Positions 1 to 11,888 of a DNA stretch of 64,000 nucleotides are shown here, one piece after another (the first letter of the stretch is position 1; every line of letters starts with the position of its first letter). The stretch lies in the NCBI GenBank assembly GCA_029747015.1, contig JAKOGI010002724.1, forward strand, positions 1 to 64,000, written 5' to 3'. Source of the stretch: Carnegiea gigantea (taxonomy: Eukaryota > Streptophyta > Magnoliopsida > Caryophyllales > Cactaceae). Position numbers and translations under genes: made by a program. The notes beneath the pieces are model-generated. The model worked only from the letters and a program-made list of their open reading frames with translations. It did no database searches and was not told the DNA's origin.

Positions 1-340
1 TAATGTTGAAGATGAGGTAACTCCTTCAGCCATTGATTTCTCCTTTCTTTAGAGTTCAAATGATTCGCTCTCAGTAGAAGATGCTTGGGATGGAGAAAAT
101 GTTAATTTTGGAAATGTGTCAAAATGCGTGGCTTTCAAGCTCAAAAGTATTGCTGCCACTATCAATGTGGCATTTTCAGGCTATGAAAGTGAGGTTATTC
201 ATTTCCTTTCTAGAATTGAAAAGAACAGTGTTGTGCCTAAACAAAGTGCGAAGAGGACACCATCAGCAATCAGAAGGCAAAGAGAATTAAGGAGGCTCGA
301 GTTTGGTGTGAACTATGACCGGGCAAATGCCTCTTCTAGT

Positions 341-1258
341 GGGTTTCGTATGTTTAGGATGTTATCATGGAATGTGAGGGGCATTAATGATCTTCGTAAG
401 AAAGATGTTTTGAAAAGTTTTGTGAGGGATTAGAAATGTGATCTTATTTGTCTGCAAGAGACAAAGTTAGAAGAAGTTTCGTTTTCTATTGTTCGTAGTT
501 TGTGGGAGCACTATTCTGCTGATTTTACTTTTCTTAAAGCTAAAGGTGCCTCTGGGGGCATCATAGTGATGTGGGACAAGAACACCTTCAACTTTGTATC
601 CTCTTCTTAGTGAGAATTCTCCGTTACTTGTATATTTCAAATGGTAGAGGGTGGCTTCACATGCACTTTTTTCGGGGCTTATAGTCCTCAAGTTAGACTT
701 TATAAATTGAGATTTTTGGAGGATTTTCGATGAACTAGAGATGGATGGCCTGGTCCATGGTGTATTGGGGGAGATTTCAATGAAATTTTATATCATCAAG
801 AAAGGAGTTTAGGATTATGTCCAATAAATACTATGTTGGAGTTTCATGACTTCATCAATTATGCTGCTTTAGTGGATCTTTCTTTGCATCGGGGTGATTT
901 TACATGGCCTAAGAGTGGTGGGAAAGTTGTTTGCTCGAGGTTGGACTGCTTCTTAGTTTCTTTGGACTGGGAGGAACATTTCCCAGAGACTAGATTGCCA
1001 AGGCCTCTCTCAGATCATTTCCTAATAACTCTAGAGAGGGCAAAGCTGGAGAGCAGGAAGGTTCCTTTCAAATTCGAGAGCATGTGGCTCAAAGTTAAGG
1101 GGTTCTCTAACCTTATTAAAAAATGGTGGGAGATGGTGGAAGTTAAAAGCTTTGCTAGTTTTATGCTTGCGAGGAAGCTTAAGTTTGTTAAAGAGGAGTT
1201 GAAGAAATGGAACAAAGAAGTCTTCGGGAATAAGGAAATACAAACTATTGGATTCTAA
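341..1258 (+). pseudogene. LINE endonuclease domain, broken
   Basis: The translation shows the signature order of an exonuclease/endonuclease/phosphatase fold: MLSWNVRGIND at the start, LICLQETK (Mg-binding Glu), GGDFNEIL, RLDCFL and SDHFLI near the end. In L1 elements this domain nicks the target DNA to prime reverse transcription. The frame is interrupted by a TAG at 431-433, where a Trp would be expected before KCDLICLQETK, and by stops near 608. An upstream stretch (116-340) in the same frame reads as a basic linker joined to the endonuclease. The domain is dead as it stands. Confidence 0.85.
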
Positions 1259-1756
1259 TAATACGCTTGATGTGAAAGAAGAATCTGATGGTCTCAGCAA
1301 TGATGAAATCGACCAAAGGAGGGATGCAAGAGAGGAGGTGGCAAGGGTTTTGCACATGGAAGAAATTTCTTGGAGGTAAAAGTCAAGGGCTCTATGGCTT
1401 AGAGAGGGTGATCACAACACAAAGTTTTTCCATAGAACAACCAATCTACGCAGGAAGTTCAACTTCATGTCAGGGGTGGAGATTGAGGGGAATTGTTATG
1501 AGACGATTGAAAGTATGAAAAGCTCTATACATGGCTTCTACAAGAAGCTATTTTCGGACACTAAACCCTGGAGGCCGAAAGTGGATGGCTTATTGTTGCC
1601 CTCTTGATCTACCTCTGCCGGGGAGGTTCTTGAGATGCCATTTGAGGAAGAAGAAGTCATTAGAGCTCTACATGAGTGTTGTGGGGATAAGGAGCCTGGC
1701 CAGATGGAATTACTATGGTTTTCTTTCATGCAAATTGAGATACGGTGTGAGGGGAT

Positions 1757-3081
1757 GTGTTGACTATGTTCTCGGAGTTTTACACTAATGGGAAATTTGT
1801 GGCTAGCCTTAATGCTACTTTCATAGGGCTTATTCCAAAGAGAGCTGCTGCACAGACTATTAAGGATTATCGCCCAATTAGTTTGATTGGGTGTATTTAT
1901 AAGTTGCTCTCAAAGGTGTTAGATCGTAGGTTGAGATGTGTAATTGGGGGTTTCATTTCTGAGAATCAGAACGCCTTTGTTGGGGCAGGCAGATTTTGAA
2001 TGCAGTGCTCATTGCAAATGAGCTTATTGACTCAAAGGACCAAGTCAGATAAGCTAGGGGTTATTTGTAAGCTTGACATGAAGAAGGCTTATGACCATAT
2101 TAATTGGGATTTTCTTATTTACATGATGAGAAGAATGGGGTTTGGGGGGAGATGGATTGCTTGGATTCGCCATTGTATTTCTTCTGCTCTTTTGCAATGT
2201 TAGTTAATGGCTCCCTTTCTCAATTCTTTTCTGCTTCTAGAGGGTTGCGCCAGGTTGAACCTATCTCCTCTCTTCTGTTCTTATTAGTGATGGAAGTATT
2301 TACAAGGATGGTTAACTCGGCTGCTACAATGGGACTTATTTCTAGTTTCTCTGTAGGCCAGTTGAATGAATATGCCACTGAGGTCTCCCACCTACTCTTT
2401 GCAGATGATACAATTATCTTCTGTGATAATGATTGTGAGCAAATAGTGAACTTGCATGACATTCTCATTTGGTTTGAGGCAGTGCCTAGGCTAAGAGTCA
2501 ATTTGTCAAAGAGCTTTATTTTACCAGTTGGGCAAGTGGACAATATTCAATTGCTTGCAAGTATTCTAAGATGCTCTATTGGTTCTTTTCCAGCATCCTA
2601 TCTTGGTCTCCCTCTTAGTGCAAAATTTAAGGATAAATCCATTTGGGAACCTATGGTCGAGCATTTTGAGAGAAGGCTATCCATGTGGAAATCAAAATAT
2701 CTTTCCAAAGGGGAAAGATTAACATTTATTAAAAGTATTTTGTCGAGTATTCCAGCTTACTTTCTCTCACTCTTCCCTTTGCCAGTCTCAGTGGCTAATA
2801 AGTTGGACACTATTAAGAGAAAATTCCTTTGGGGTTCTTTTAGTAGTGACTTCAAATTTCATCTTGTTAGATGGAATATTATCAAGAATCTCATACCTGA
2901 AGGGGGATTAGGTGTTAGAGATCTTAGACTCTTCAATGAAGTATTGCTAGGCAAGTGGTTGTGGAATTACATGAATGAGAAGGATAGCCTGCGGAGAAGG
3001 GTGATTAGGAGCAAATATAGGGATAATGGTCTTGGATGGTATCCCTCCAAACCAAGTGGTGCTTATGGGCAAAATTTGTAG
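1757..3081 (+). pseudogene. LINE reverse transcriptase domain, broken
   Basis: Non-LTR reverse transcriptase blocks are seen in order: [27 protein letters not shown], the first catalytic Asp in CKLDMKKAYDHINWDFL, a degenerate block RGLRQVEPISSLLF (usually QGDPLSP), and the FADD catalytic pair in HLLFADDTIIFC near 2400. After this come the thumb-like segments GLPLSAKFKDKSIW and GERLTFIKSILSSIPAYFLSLF. Frameshifts fall near 1998 and 2190. The catalytic Asp residues survive, but the broken frame makes it inactive. Confidence 0.9.
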
Positions 3082-3725
3082 AGGTTCATTCATAAAGGAT
3101 GGGGAAGATTTTTTCATCATTTTTCCTTCATGGCGGGTGTCGGTTCTTCTATTTTGCTTTGGCATGACCATTGGTGTACGGAGGGTCCTCTACGAGATAC
3201 CTTCCCCTCTCTTTATATGCTTGCAATGAATAGAAATGCTACTATTGCAGATTATTACCAACGTGGGCCTAGCACTATTGTGTGGTCTCCTGTTTCATCC
3301 ATGATGCTTTGGTGGATGACACTATCGTTGCCACCTTTCTCAGTAAGTTGAGCGAAATTTCACCCCATGACTCTCCTGATGTGGTTGCTTGGGATCTCAA
3401 CTCTAAAGGATTTTTCACTGTTAAATCTTATTATCTAAAGCTCCTCTTTAATTCTACCTTCGCTATGGAGTCTAGATTTTTATGGTGGTTTCCTTTGAAA
3501 ATCATTTGGAAGACTTTGGCTCCCTTGAAGGCGTCAGTTGTTGTGGGGGAAGCTTCGCATGGGAGTATTTTGACATGTGATAATTTACAAAAGAAGGGAA
3601 TTATTTTGGTGAATAGATGTTCTTTGTGCAAAGACTATTTGGAGTCTCTTGATCACCTACTACTACATTGTCAATTTGCAAGGGCTCTTTGGGAGTTATC
3701 TTTTAGTTGCTTAGGAGTCTCCTAG
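3082..3725 (+). pseudogene. LINE C-terminal zinc-binding domain, broken
   Basis: This is the zf-RVT-type domain found after the reverse transcriptase in plant L1 elements. It reads [13 protein letters not shown], then [16 protein letters not shown], and ends with the zinc-binding pattern [18 protein letters not shown] followed by ARALWELSF. The upstream linker (3130-3351) is in another frame. The likely role is nucleic-acid binding during target-primed reverse transcription. Confidence 0.8.
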
Positions 3726-4086
3726 GTTGTTTCGAATTCTATAAGGAATCATCTTTTGGCTGGCAAGGGTGCTTTTGGTAGGAAAGTTAAAGAGAGAAGC
3801 GTCTTATTAACCCCACATGCGATTTTTTGGACTATTTGACAAGAGAAAAACAAAAGAGTCTTTGAAGGAGAGGAGACGCCCCTTCAACGAATCAAAGATA
3901 TTATTATCAAGACTCCTTTTTTTGGGATAGTGGGAACTTTTATGAATCCTCTTTTGATGTAATTGATTTTGTGGATAGGTTCCATCTTGGGTGTTCATAA
4001 CCCTTTTGTAGGATGTCTGCTTGCATCCATCCCTTTGTACATTTTTTAGTTTAATAAATTTTAGTTTTTTTCCTTATCAAAAAAAT
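3726..4086 (+). other. LINE 3' region and A-rich tail
   Basis: Non-coding 3' end of the LINE. It carries degenerate C-terminal coding sequence to about 3990, then TTTAATAAATTTTAG and the A-rich end at about 4078-4086. A similar end (TTCCTTATCAAAA) recurs at about 23580-23614. Confidence 0.6.
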
Positions 4087-6561
4087 GAAAAGATGACAAC
4101 TTTTCATAAAATACCACTTCAAAACAAAAATTTCTATTCATAATTGCCCCGTTCAGGTGGGAGGTACAAATGATCTATTTAACAAACTCCTATCTCTTCA
4201 AAAATAATAATTTGATTGATTATTATTTATGTGTATTTATTGTAATTTCATTATTATGGGAATTACTCCGACGATGCACTCCCCTCCCTACAACAGTACT
4301 ATCACAAAGAGAAAGAGACACATTAAGAATAGAATACACTACATCCTAAAATGAGTGTCCCAAACATCTTGCCGAAGGCATATGTATTAAATGTCATGTA
4401 GTTTGACAGATTTTATATTGTGTGTTTTGTTTGATTAAAATCTAGATCAAAGTGTCCTAATAAACCATATGTACTAAGTGTGTTTTCATGAAAGCTCAGG
4501 AAACAAAAATTACATAATTGTTAGCTTGCGTTCTTATTTTCAGCATCATAAAGCCAATTTGTAGTTTGCTAATTTTCTTAAAATTTTCTAATCAACAAAG
4601 GTGGGGTTTTCTTAACATTTTTCTAGTTTCTTACATATTTTAAAGCTAGTTAGCAAGAAAAAATTAGCACAACATACCACTAGTTGTGAAATCTATCATG
4701 CATTGGTAAATAATGCTTAATTGAGGAAACGCAACCAAAAAAACTATAAAATAACTAGTATAACATTAAGAAAAGGGTCAGGTTTTAGGTGCTATATTGG
4801 TAAAAAAGAAGCCTTTGCAAATATGAAGTTGTAATATTGGAATATTAGATGAGATTTTAGGTGTGATATTGGAAAAATATAAATTTAAGTTTTTCCATGA
4901 TCTATGTGAAAGTTTACGTGGTTCATAGGAAACAAAAACTCATTTATCTATGGGTATTTGGATGCCAATATTCTGCACTTTGGGATAATTGAACACCAAT
5001 AATCCATGCTTAAGAAATAGTGTTCAAAGTTGTGTGCTTTGAGTAATTATTTTGTATATACCATCACTGAGTCAAGCATAAGCCGACTTAATGATTTGAT
5101 ATTCTTGTCGTTTATATTTCACACGTGATGGGATCGTGTTGGCAAATGCGAAGGAAATATATCATCCACGTATAACAAGTAGGCCAGCACGTCATCAATT
5201 GACTCACGCCTAAAAATTTGTGATCATATAAGAGAAAATAAATATCCCTAGTGGCATGCGATGTAGTGACAAGACAAGTACATTTATCATACGCAAATGC
5301 TAATATTGAGAAAAAAGCAGACAAAACTATACTATTTACATGTGATAAATAAGCTATTTGATCGTAAAATCATTGAGTCAAATTATGTTTGACTTGGTGA
5401 TAATATATACAAAATAAATACCTTTATAATACAAAGCATTGAGAGCTATTTCTTTAGTATGGATTATTGGTATCCAATGCCTCTAAAGTATAAATAATTG
5501 GCAAAAACCCTTTATTAATTAATAGTTCACTTATTATATTTATTTTATGTACAATAATGAATATATGTTTAATGGAAAGGTTATTTTTAATTATCACACC
5601 CCAAAAAAAAGTGTTAAGAAGTCACCTTTCACTAGATGGTAAGCACATAAGATTATTTTTTTGGATACAAAATTGTATTAAATCTTCTTCTCAACATGTA
5701 TTAGAATGAGTTAGTGATTTTGCGAGAGAGTATCTTATTTTTGATTAATTATTTATTATATCTTATCTTTAGCAAAGTAGCCAACATACAAATTAGTTAA
5801 TTATTTTTTAAGAAATTTCATGTCATTTTAGATCTTGCATTCTACTTAAAATGTGATTGAAGTCTCTTTGCTTCAATGGCTAATTCAAAAGTCTTGTACA
5901 GGGGGATCCCATTTTGAATAATTTTTTTTTCCCTTACGGTTGCGAGGGCCACTGCACCTAGGAACATAAATCTGCCACTGCTGTGTTCTTTGTTTTAGTT
6001 GATTTTCTTATTGTAAAATTCTCAGCATCCCTTTTCTATCAGTCAAAAAGAACATATATTTACATAGACTTGTGAATCATATGGTAGGAGTTGCAATGGA
6101 TCATTGCGGTTGGATTTCATTGTTGATGTGCTTTGACCTATATGGTGGGACGTGCTTTGAAGTTTAAATTTGCTTACCTAACGAGGCTGAAACAAATGGC
6201 CATCAAACAAAGTATTTTGATAAAATATAAATATATCAATGATATAAAATGAATAAAGAACTAGCTAGAGGTAAAAATGAGCATCAGTGGTAATGTTGAA
6301 CAGAAGCAAAAATGCGTAGAGAACTGGGAGCGATAGTGGCAAAGTTTAACCAGGAGCAATAGTGGTGATGTTGAACAGAAGTAAAAATTGCTAGAGAACT
6401 ACCTAGAAACATTTCTGAAGATGATTATTTGGTTTATTTTTCAAGGTTGGGGCTAATTGTCCTTTTTTTTACTACATATATATTTGTCTATTTGTACATT
6501 TGGATGACAAAGGGTACTTGTGTATCATTATCTGCTGACAGTCGATGGTTAAATTTTGCAG
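4087..6561 (+). other. Non-coding DNA upstream of the first visible exon
   Basis: AT-rich sequence without an ORF that resembles a protein. It ends in a good 3' splice site (TTTTGCAG, 6554-6561), so at least its right part is intron. I searched it for the expected upstream exons of the gene (the LPG before IDG, and the transit-peptide region) and found none. They are probably beyond the left edge, with the LINE inserted between. It contains a foldback element at 4952-5510. Confidence 0.6.
4952..5510. repeat. Foldback / MITE-like element with long imperfect terminal inverted repeats
   Basis: The segment at about 4952-5105 reappears as its reverse complement at about 5360-5510, with about 250 bp between. 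Matching blocks include CCAATAATCCAT, AAGAAATAG, TATTTTGTATATA and TCA-TGAGTCAA-CATAA. The outer ends read GGGT...GCCAAT and ATTGGC...ACCC. Divergence is considerable and no clear target-site duplication is visible. This is the layout of a non-autonomous foldback or MITE-type DNA element. No coding capacity. Confidence 0.55.
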
Positions 6562-6613
6562 GAATTGATGGTGTTGGATTTGGGCTTGTACAGCGACATC
6601 AAAGACTTGGCAG
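6562..6613 (+). pseudogene. PES-like exon 1 (first visible)
   Basis: A 52-nt exon between acceptor TTTTGCAG and donor GTAATT. It encodes IDGVGFGLVQRHQRLG, the start of the alpha/beta-hydrolase half; in the family a preceding LPG motif lies in the exon before. It enters with the last two bases of a Gly codon and leaves with AG of an Arg codon completed by exon 2. The donor is followed within 10 bases by a T16-G14 tract (6622-6651). Confidence 0.85.
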
Positions 6614-6621
6614 GTAATTTC

Positions 6622-6651
6622 TTTTTTTTTTTTTTTTGGGGGGGGGGGGGG
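6622..6651 (+). repeat. T16-G14 homopolymer junction
   Basis: A run of 16 T followed directly by 14 G, starting 9 bases after the exon 1 donor. Similar T-tract to G-tract junctions occur at 36020-36051 and near 51737-51760. Confidence 0.9.
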
Positions 6652-6949
6652 AAGGAGGGAGTGGGATATTGAATTCAAATCTTTCCTTAACTTTTATTAT
6701 TACCTTAGATCTCAGGAAGAGCAGTATCATGTGTATTTTTGATCTCTTCAGATCTGGTTGGGGTTTATTCTGTAGACTTGCCTTCCACATTTTGCCTTTG
6801 GTGGAATCTGTATTGCTTGCCATTGGCTTATTACTTTGCCAACATCCAGAACTCAGTGGATCAATGTCTCATTAAACTAATTTCAAGAGTTTAGTACTTC
6901 CTTTAATTTAATATTTTTCTGCTCCCGTCTTTCCCATTTATTCATGCAG

Positions 6950-7005
6950 GCTTTTTGAAACATGGTGCTTGCACATTCCAGTTACGGATCGAACACCATT
7001 TTCAA
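6950..7005 (+). pseudogene. PES-like exon 2
   Basis: A 56-nt exon after acceptor TTCATGCAG, encoding LFETWCLHIPVTDRTPFS, which aligns with the conserved CLHIPV-DRTPF segment of the family. The only good donor, GTAATT at 7006, leaves a single base (A) hanging, whereas exon 3 requires two. One base seems to have been lost at the exon end (TCAAG-GTAATT would fit). With canonical splicing the frame breaks and a TGA follows eight codons into exon 3. Confidence 0.75.
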
Positions 7006-7474
7006 GTAATTATTCTTTTCTCCATTGTTTATATACTTTGTTTTTAGCATACAAACTCCTTGATGATTACGTGTCTATCTTTCTATGCGATTACCCTCAG
7101 TTGTCCTAATGTGTGTTTATCTTTCTTGTTCATCATCTTATGTATAACATATTAACAACATTTTATACATAATTGCTGCAATGTGATGGTGTTTCTAGCT
7201 TGCCGTTTTACTTCAATTCAATTTGAGATTGAGAACAACGTCTTCTGTCAAATGTTCTTGTTGATGTTGGCAGTTTGTAATGCTTCTAGTTCAAAGTCAT
7301 GCGTAAATTTTGGGTGCTTGGGATGGAGCTGGAATTGCTGTTTCTATATTTTCACGATGACTTTTCTAGCTATTGATATTTTTGCTATTTATTTATCTAT
7401 GTTTAATTATTAACCACAAAAGCAATGTTAATGCAAAGCATGATATATATACTATCCCAAGCTTGAACGTCCGG

Positions 7475-8226
7475 GTTATTATGGCCATTACTTCATCATC
7501 CAAATCAGAATCATCACTTTTCACTACCTTTAAAGCAAGGCCCTGGTCTTTCCTTGTTTCTTCCTTCACCTGGGAGTTCTTCCTCAATTCGTATGTCTGG
7601 ATATTCCCTATGAGCTCATCCAAAGAAATCTCATCCATCTTCTTTGCTTCTTGGATTGCAGTGACCTTTGATTCCCATGAATGGGGTAAAATTCGTAGGA
7701 TCTTTCTAACCAACTCTTCAGTGGTAAAGGATTTTCCCAACGATTTTAACTCATTAGTAATATGGGTGAATCGAGTATATATGTCCATGATTGTTTCTTC
7801 ATCACTCATCTCAAATAGCTCATATTTCCTCACCAGCAGCTCGATCCTGAATTGCTTGACTTGATTGGTTCCTTCGTGAGCTACTTGAAGGGCATTCCAT
7901 ATCTCTTTTACGGATTCACACTCTGAGATGCGAGTGTACTCGACAGGTCCGAGTCCAAAATATAGCAGCTTCTTGGCTTTGCCGTTTTTCTCCATCTTTC
8001 TAAAATTATCTGAGTCAAATTCCTTCGGCTCCTTAGGAACAATCTTCCCATCAGTTGTGACTTTCACTAGAATGTAAAGACCATTCACAATGGGCATCCA
8101 CAACTCATAATCCTCAACTTGGATATAGTTCTCCATTCGATTTTTCCACCAACTGTGGTGTTGTCCATTAAAGTATGGAGGTCTGATCACATATTGACCT
8201 TCCAAGATTCCTTGTGGTGCACTCAT
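7475..8226 (-). pseudogene. copia gag (UBN2-type) fragment
   Basis: The open frame starts MSAPQGILEGQYVIRPPYFN and continues with HHSWWKNRMENYIQVEDYELW, AKKLLYFGLGPVEYTRIS, KEIWNALQVAHEGTNQVKQ, YELFEMSDEETIMDIYTRF and LRILPHSWESKVTAIQEAK. This is the gag-polypeptide (UBN2) pattern of plant copia elements. The real coding part ends near DDEVMAII (about 7480); the ORF then runs into unrelated sequence to 7393. No zinc knuckle remains. The gag frame itself has no internal stop. Confidence 0.85.
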
Positions 8227-8270
8227 TCTTACAGGATCGCTCTAGGTGTTAGCCTAATTTATGAGAACCT

Positions 8271-8282
8271 GCTTTGATACCA
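8271..8282 (-). other. copia primer-binding site
   Basis: The minus strand reads TGGTATCAAAGC two bases inside the LTR end, matching the usual plant copia primer site (similar to the 3' end of initiator Met tRNA). Confidence 0.75.
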
Positions 8283-8284
8283 AA

Positions 8285-9714
8285 TGTTAGATTTAAACAC
8301 ACAAAGACACAAGAGGGGGGGTGAATTGTGTCTACCGATTTTTCGAATTGTTTCAGAAACACTCGTGAGAACAGTTTGAAGTGCATGTTTCCAGTAAGAC
8401 AGAAACAAAACTTCTTTCAGAACACTCGTGAGAACTGATTGGAATGCGTGTTCTCTGTGAAACAGAGGCAAAAGTAATTGTGGAAATAATAAAGGAGACA
8501 CAATATTTTTACGTGGAAAACCACCTCTGGCCCAATGGAGGTGTAAAAACCACGACCTACCTCAATAGGATTTCAACAAACACTTTCACTAACACGGGCC
8601 AAGTTCGTTACACTATGTAACACACGTGACAACATCACACACGTAACTTAGTCTCCCCCGAGACTCTAGTTACAAACACACATTCAAGTTCTCTCAAGAC
8701 TTGGACAAGCTCACACGGACAACACGTCCACCGTCTTCTAAGAGACCACGTCCAACTTAGACAAATATTCATAGGCACAATGTCCACACGTCCCCCTAAG
8801 AGACCACATCTAACAACTTGGACAACCTCTAATCACGATGACGAAAAGAGATTAAAAAACACCTTACTTGAATGCTTCTAAATAAGCTGAGTGTAAAGTA
8901 CCATACAACTCCTATTATGCCAATAATAAAGACTCGATTAAGCGCACACTTTGAAAGTTTTTCTCATAGAAAAATTCAGACTCAGAAAAGCAATTTTAGC
9001 ACTTGATCAATGGTAAAAACCCTTGAAAAACCTTACTTAAATAGATGAGAAGCGAGTGCTTATGTACCCACGAAAAACCAGGGATTTGATTTCCATAATA
9101 ACTCTGAAAATACTCAGTATCTTAAAAGGAATTAAATCCTTTAAGAATTTATCCTTTTAGGAAATCATATCTTTTAAGGATAAGATAAAATCTTTTGAAA
9201 AATCTTTTAGGAGACCAATATTATTTAGGAAAGTACTCTTTCTAAAACACAATATTATTAGAAAATCAATCCTAAATATATAAGTAATTTTGGTTGTAGG
9301 AAAACTCCTCAGAGCACTGCAGACATGCTTGCTCAATTGTTCTGAGCAGCGTTCTGAGTCAGCTTAAATAATTCCGTCAAAGTGAGTGTTAAGTCAAGTT
9401 CTTCTTTGGCATATTAACAAGAATCTAAACAAATATAACCAGTAATTAGCCCTAAGATTCTAAAGACTCTTGTACTCTGCTGATGATGTGCGCATGTATT
9501 CTACTTTGATGATTTCAGCTTCTTCGACCTGTTCTTCAGGGTGTTTGCAACTTCTGTCGCCTTCAACATACAATTTTATCACATAGCTTCAAGCATTTCG
9601 AACTAATCTCCAGGATGTTTGCAATCTGTCTTATCACATCACTCAACTCAAGCCAAGCATAATTAGCACATTTGGGTTGTAATTATCAAAACCTTATATA
9701 AAATTGATTCAACA
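8285..9714 (-). repeat. copia LTR, about 1430 bp
   Basis: Bounded on the + strand by TGTTAGATTTAAAC and TTGATTCAACA, i.e. a TGTT...AACA inverted terminus, with the primer-binding site directly next to the low end. Only one copy is present. The stretch contains no ORF of note. Confidence 0.7.
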
Positions 9715-10709
9715 AATTGTTCATTGTGATTGAAGAATGGATATAAGAGCCTTTAAATGTCCTGAGGCTCCATGCAGTTTTGTTCCGCCTCCCAGCTGTT
9801 GGGTGATTGTCTGATCCTCTGTGCCCAGTGGTATAGACGTGAGGGCCTCTGTCTTATGTATTCCAAGCGAGCCCTTCAAACTATCTCATTTAATAGCGCT
9901 TTCCCCCTTCTGAAGTAAGAGTTGGTACAAACGACTGGACATCTCCGTACGATTATTTCCAACTACCTAAGAATCCTTTCAGACTTTGGTGTTTAACCCT
10001 TTATCCCTGGTCAATTTCAGTGTGTAATTCCGTTGTGAGAAATCTCCTTTAGAGTTGAATTGTCCACAGCTGCTTTTTCGATCTCCCTCCAAGTTCAACC
10101 TATCCTAAAATTCATTTTTTTTAATTGTTGTACAACCTCTCTCCGCATAGCTTTATAAATCTTCATCATTATAAAGCTAGGCATTTGTTAATTAAATATC
10201 TCCAATCTTGAAGCCTCCTTATTTAGGCAATCTTACTGTCTCATTTAACCAAAGGGGAGAATCATTCATTACAATTACGCAATCAAAGAATATCCTTCTG
10301 GATGGTTTTTCAGAGCAATATTCTTTGGGCATCCTAAGGAGGGTTACGTGATAGGTAAGCTGTTTAAAATTGCTTTGATTAGAATTAGTCTTTTGCTATG
10401 GACCACCTGTTTTCTTTCTATGTGGCTAGCTTTTGTTAATCTAGTTTGCAACTGCTTGCCATGATTTAGCCTTTGTTATGCTTTAGCTAGGGTAATTTCT
10501 ATGTATTTGATAAGTCCACTAAGATGTAGCCCAATATTGCTGCCAATTTCTCTGCCCACTTAGATTCCTTCCCAATCACAACCAAGCTTATATTTTGGTG
10601 ATTAACTGTCAATGTGCTGCTAGAAAGCAGTTACGAGCATCGTGACATCCCAAAGGGCGTTCATGTTTGCTTCACACATATTTTTCATGTTTAAAGTTTA
10701 ATTTTCTAG
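9715..10709 (+). other. Remainder of intron 2
   Basis: Intronic sequence to the acceptor TTTTCTAG (10702-10709). I see no coding segment or recognisable element in it. Confidence 0.5.
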
Positions 10710-10882
10710 TTCACTGGCTGCAACACTGGTGAAGTTGATTGAAGACATTGTTAGGTCAGAGCATAGATGTTTCCCACAAAGGCCCATATATCTTGTTGGA
10801 GAGTCTCTTGGTGGATGCCTTGCACTAGCTGTTGCCTCCCGCAATCTTGGTATTAATCTTGTGCCAATTTTGGGCAATCCAG
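10710..10882 (+). pseudogene. PES-like exon 3 with lipase elbow GESLGG
   Basis: A 173-nt exon. Frame: one base, then SLAATLVKLIEDIVRSEHR, PIYLVGESLGGCLALAVASRN, INLVPILGNP and one base of the next Ala codon. GESLGG is the G-x-S-x-G nucleophile elbow with the catalytic Ser. The acceptor is a normal AG, but the 3' border is CCAG|GCATGT, a GC donor rather than GT. Five residues before LVKLIED (SLAAT) look longer than the family's usual join after DRTPF, which may be linked to the frame problem with exon 2. Confidence 0.9.
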
Positions 10883-11888
10883 GCATGTTACCACCTCTTC
10901 ATGAAAATTTTAATATGAAATTAGGGACTATCAATGTGGTTTTGCTCCAAACAATTTATTTTTGGGTTTTAATCCTTAAAAAGTGAACAATTATATGCAA
11001 CCTGGAGTTCTAGGTGATCTCAGCATAGTTGTAGAAAGGGTGAAAGTTGTGAAAATACGTCATTCCAGCATAAGTGCAATTAGTTCATGAGTACTACTTA
11101 TATAGTTATCCGAGTTGGTTGGCTCAATATTCGATGCCATATTGATAGAGTGTAGAGCAATAGCACAATCACGATGGATCCCACCAAAACACGAACTATG
11201 GATGTCTAGATGTATACGACCTTACCCTGATATGTAAAAGATTGTCTATAAGAGACAATTAGAAAACTTTGAAAATTAACCCTTGAAAGAAGTTAAAGAC
11301 TCCTAAGAGGATGAAATGAAAGACCAGGCATGGTATCTAAGCAATGAGGTTCAAGGGCATTTTGGCATATTCTCTACTAAAAAGTAAACTCTCAAGTTTC
11401 AAGTTTATATAAAAGCTAAGGTGAATTTCTAGGTCTAATATGCTGTAATATTTATTAGTCTGCAGTCTGCCTTGTGGAACTTTGAACCTTTGAGTACTTA
11501 ACATTCAGCTTGTACCCCCATTATATCACCTGTGCTGCCTTTCATATTGCATAAACATATAATATGTGAAACAAAATCAGTAAGATGGGATAATAGACAC
11601 ACAGTATGTGAAACAAAATGTATAAGGTAGTGTGGGATGCATATTGGTTGGGGTATTGACAAATTGTAGAAGACATTGACAAATTGGATAGTTTCATCAA
11701 CTTTTTTCTTCTGGATTTGAATATTAGCATGTGTTAATACTTAATATCTTTGTGATATTATTTCATCAGTAGTATTATATCTTTCCAAGTGATTTCTGCT
11801 TTTCCTGTCTATCGATGTTGCTAATTTTATTTTTGAAGATTCAGTTTCTTTACATCCTTTGCAAACTAATTATGTTGTTTCTATCCAG
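10883..11888 (+). other. Intron 3, GC-AG type
   Basis: Starts GCATGT and ends TATCCAG. The exon phases on both sides agree (G|CT for Ala in NPATSF), which supports the GC donor as the true border. No coding segment or clear mobile element is visible inside. Confidence 0.7.

Larger units (their letters stand above)
1..4086 (+). mobile_element. L1-type LINE (non-LTR retrotransposon), decayed, 5' end outside window
   Basis: The order of domains is that of a plant L1 element: an apurinic-type endonuclease, a reverse transcriptase with FADD, and a C-terminal zinc-binding domain, all on the + strand. It ends in an AT-rich tail (TTTAATAAATTTTAG, then TTCCTTATCAAAAAAATGAA). There are no LTRs. The reading frame is broken by many stops and frameshifts, so it cannot make a working protein. 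The left edge of the window cuts the element. It lies upstream of the first visible exon of the phytyl ester synthase-like gene, either in an intron or in the 5' flank. Identity as L1-type is confident; the exact 3' end is uncertain by a few bases because of the A-rich tail. Confidence 0.9.
7475..9714 (-). mobile_element. Ty1/copia retrotransposon 5' fragment (LTR + PBS + part of gag) in intron 2
   Basis: On the minus strand the order is LTR (9714-8285), primer-binding site, leader, and gag from ATG at 8226. The element stops inside gag at about 7475; protease, integrase, reverse transcriptase and the 3' LTR are absent. No target-site duplication can therefore be tested. It is a truncated insertion or the remains of a deletion within intron 2. 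Confidence 0.8.

Noticed and set aside
7373..7864. 163-codon + strand ORF, Ser-rich
   Set aside because: Antisense to the copia gag fragment.
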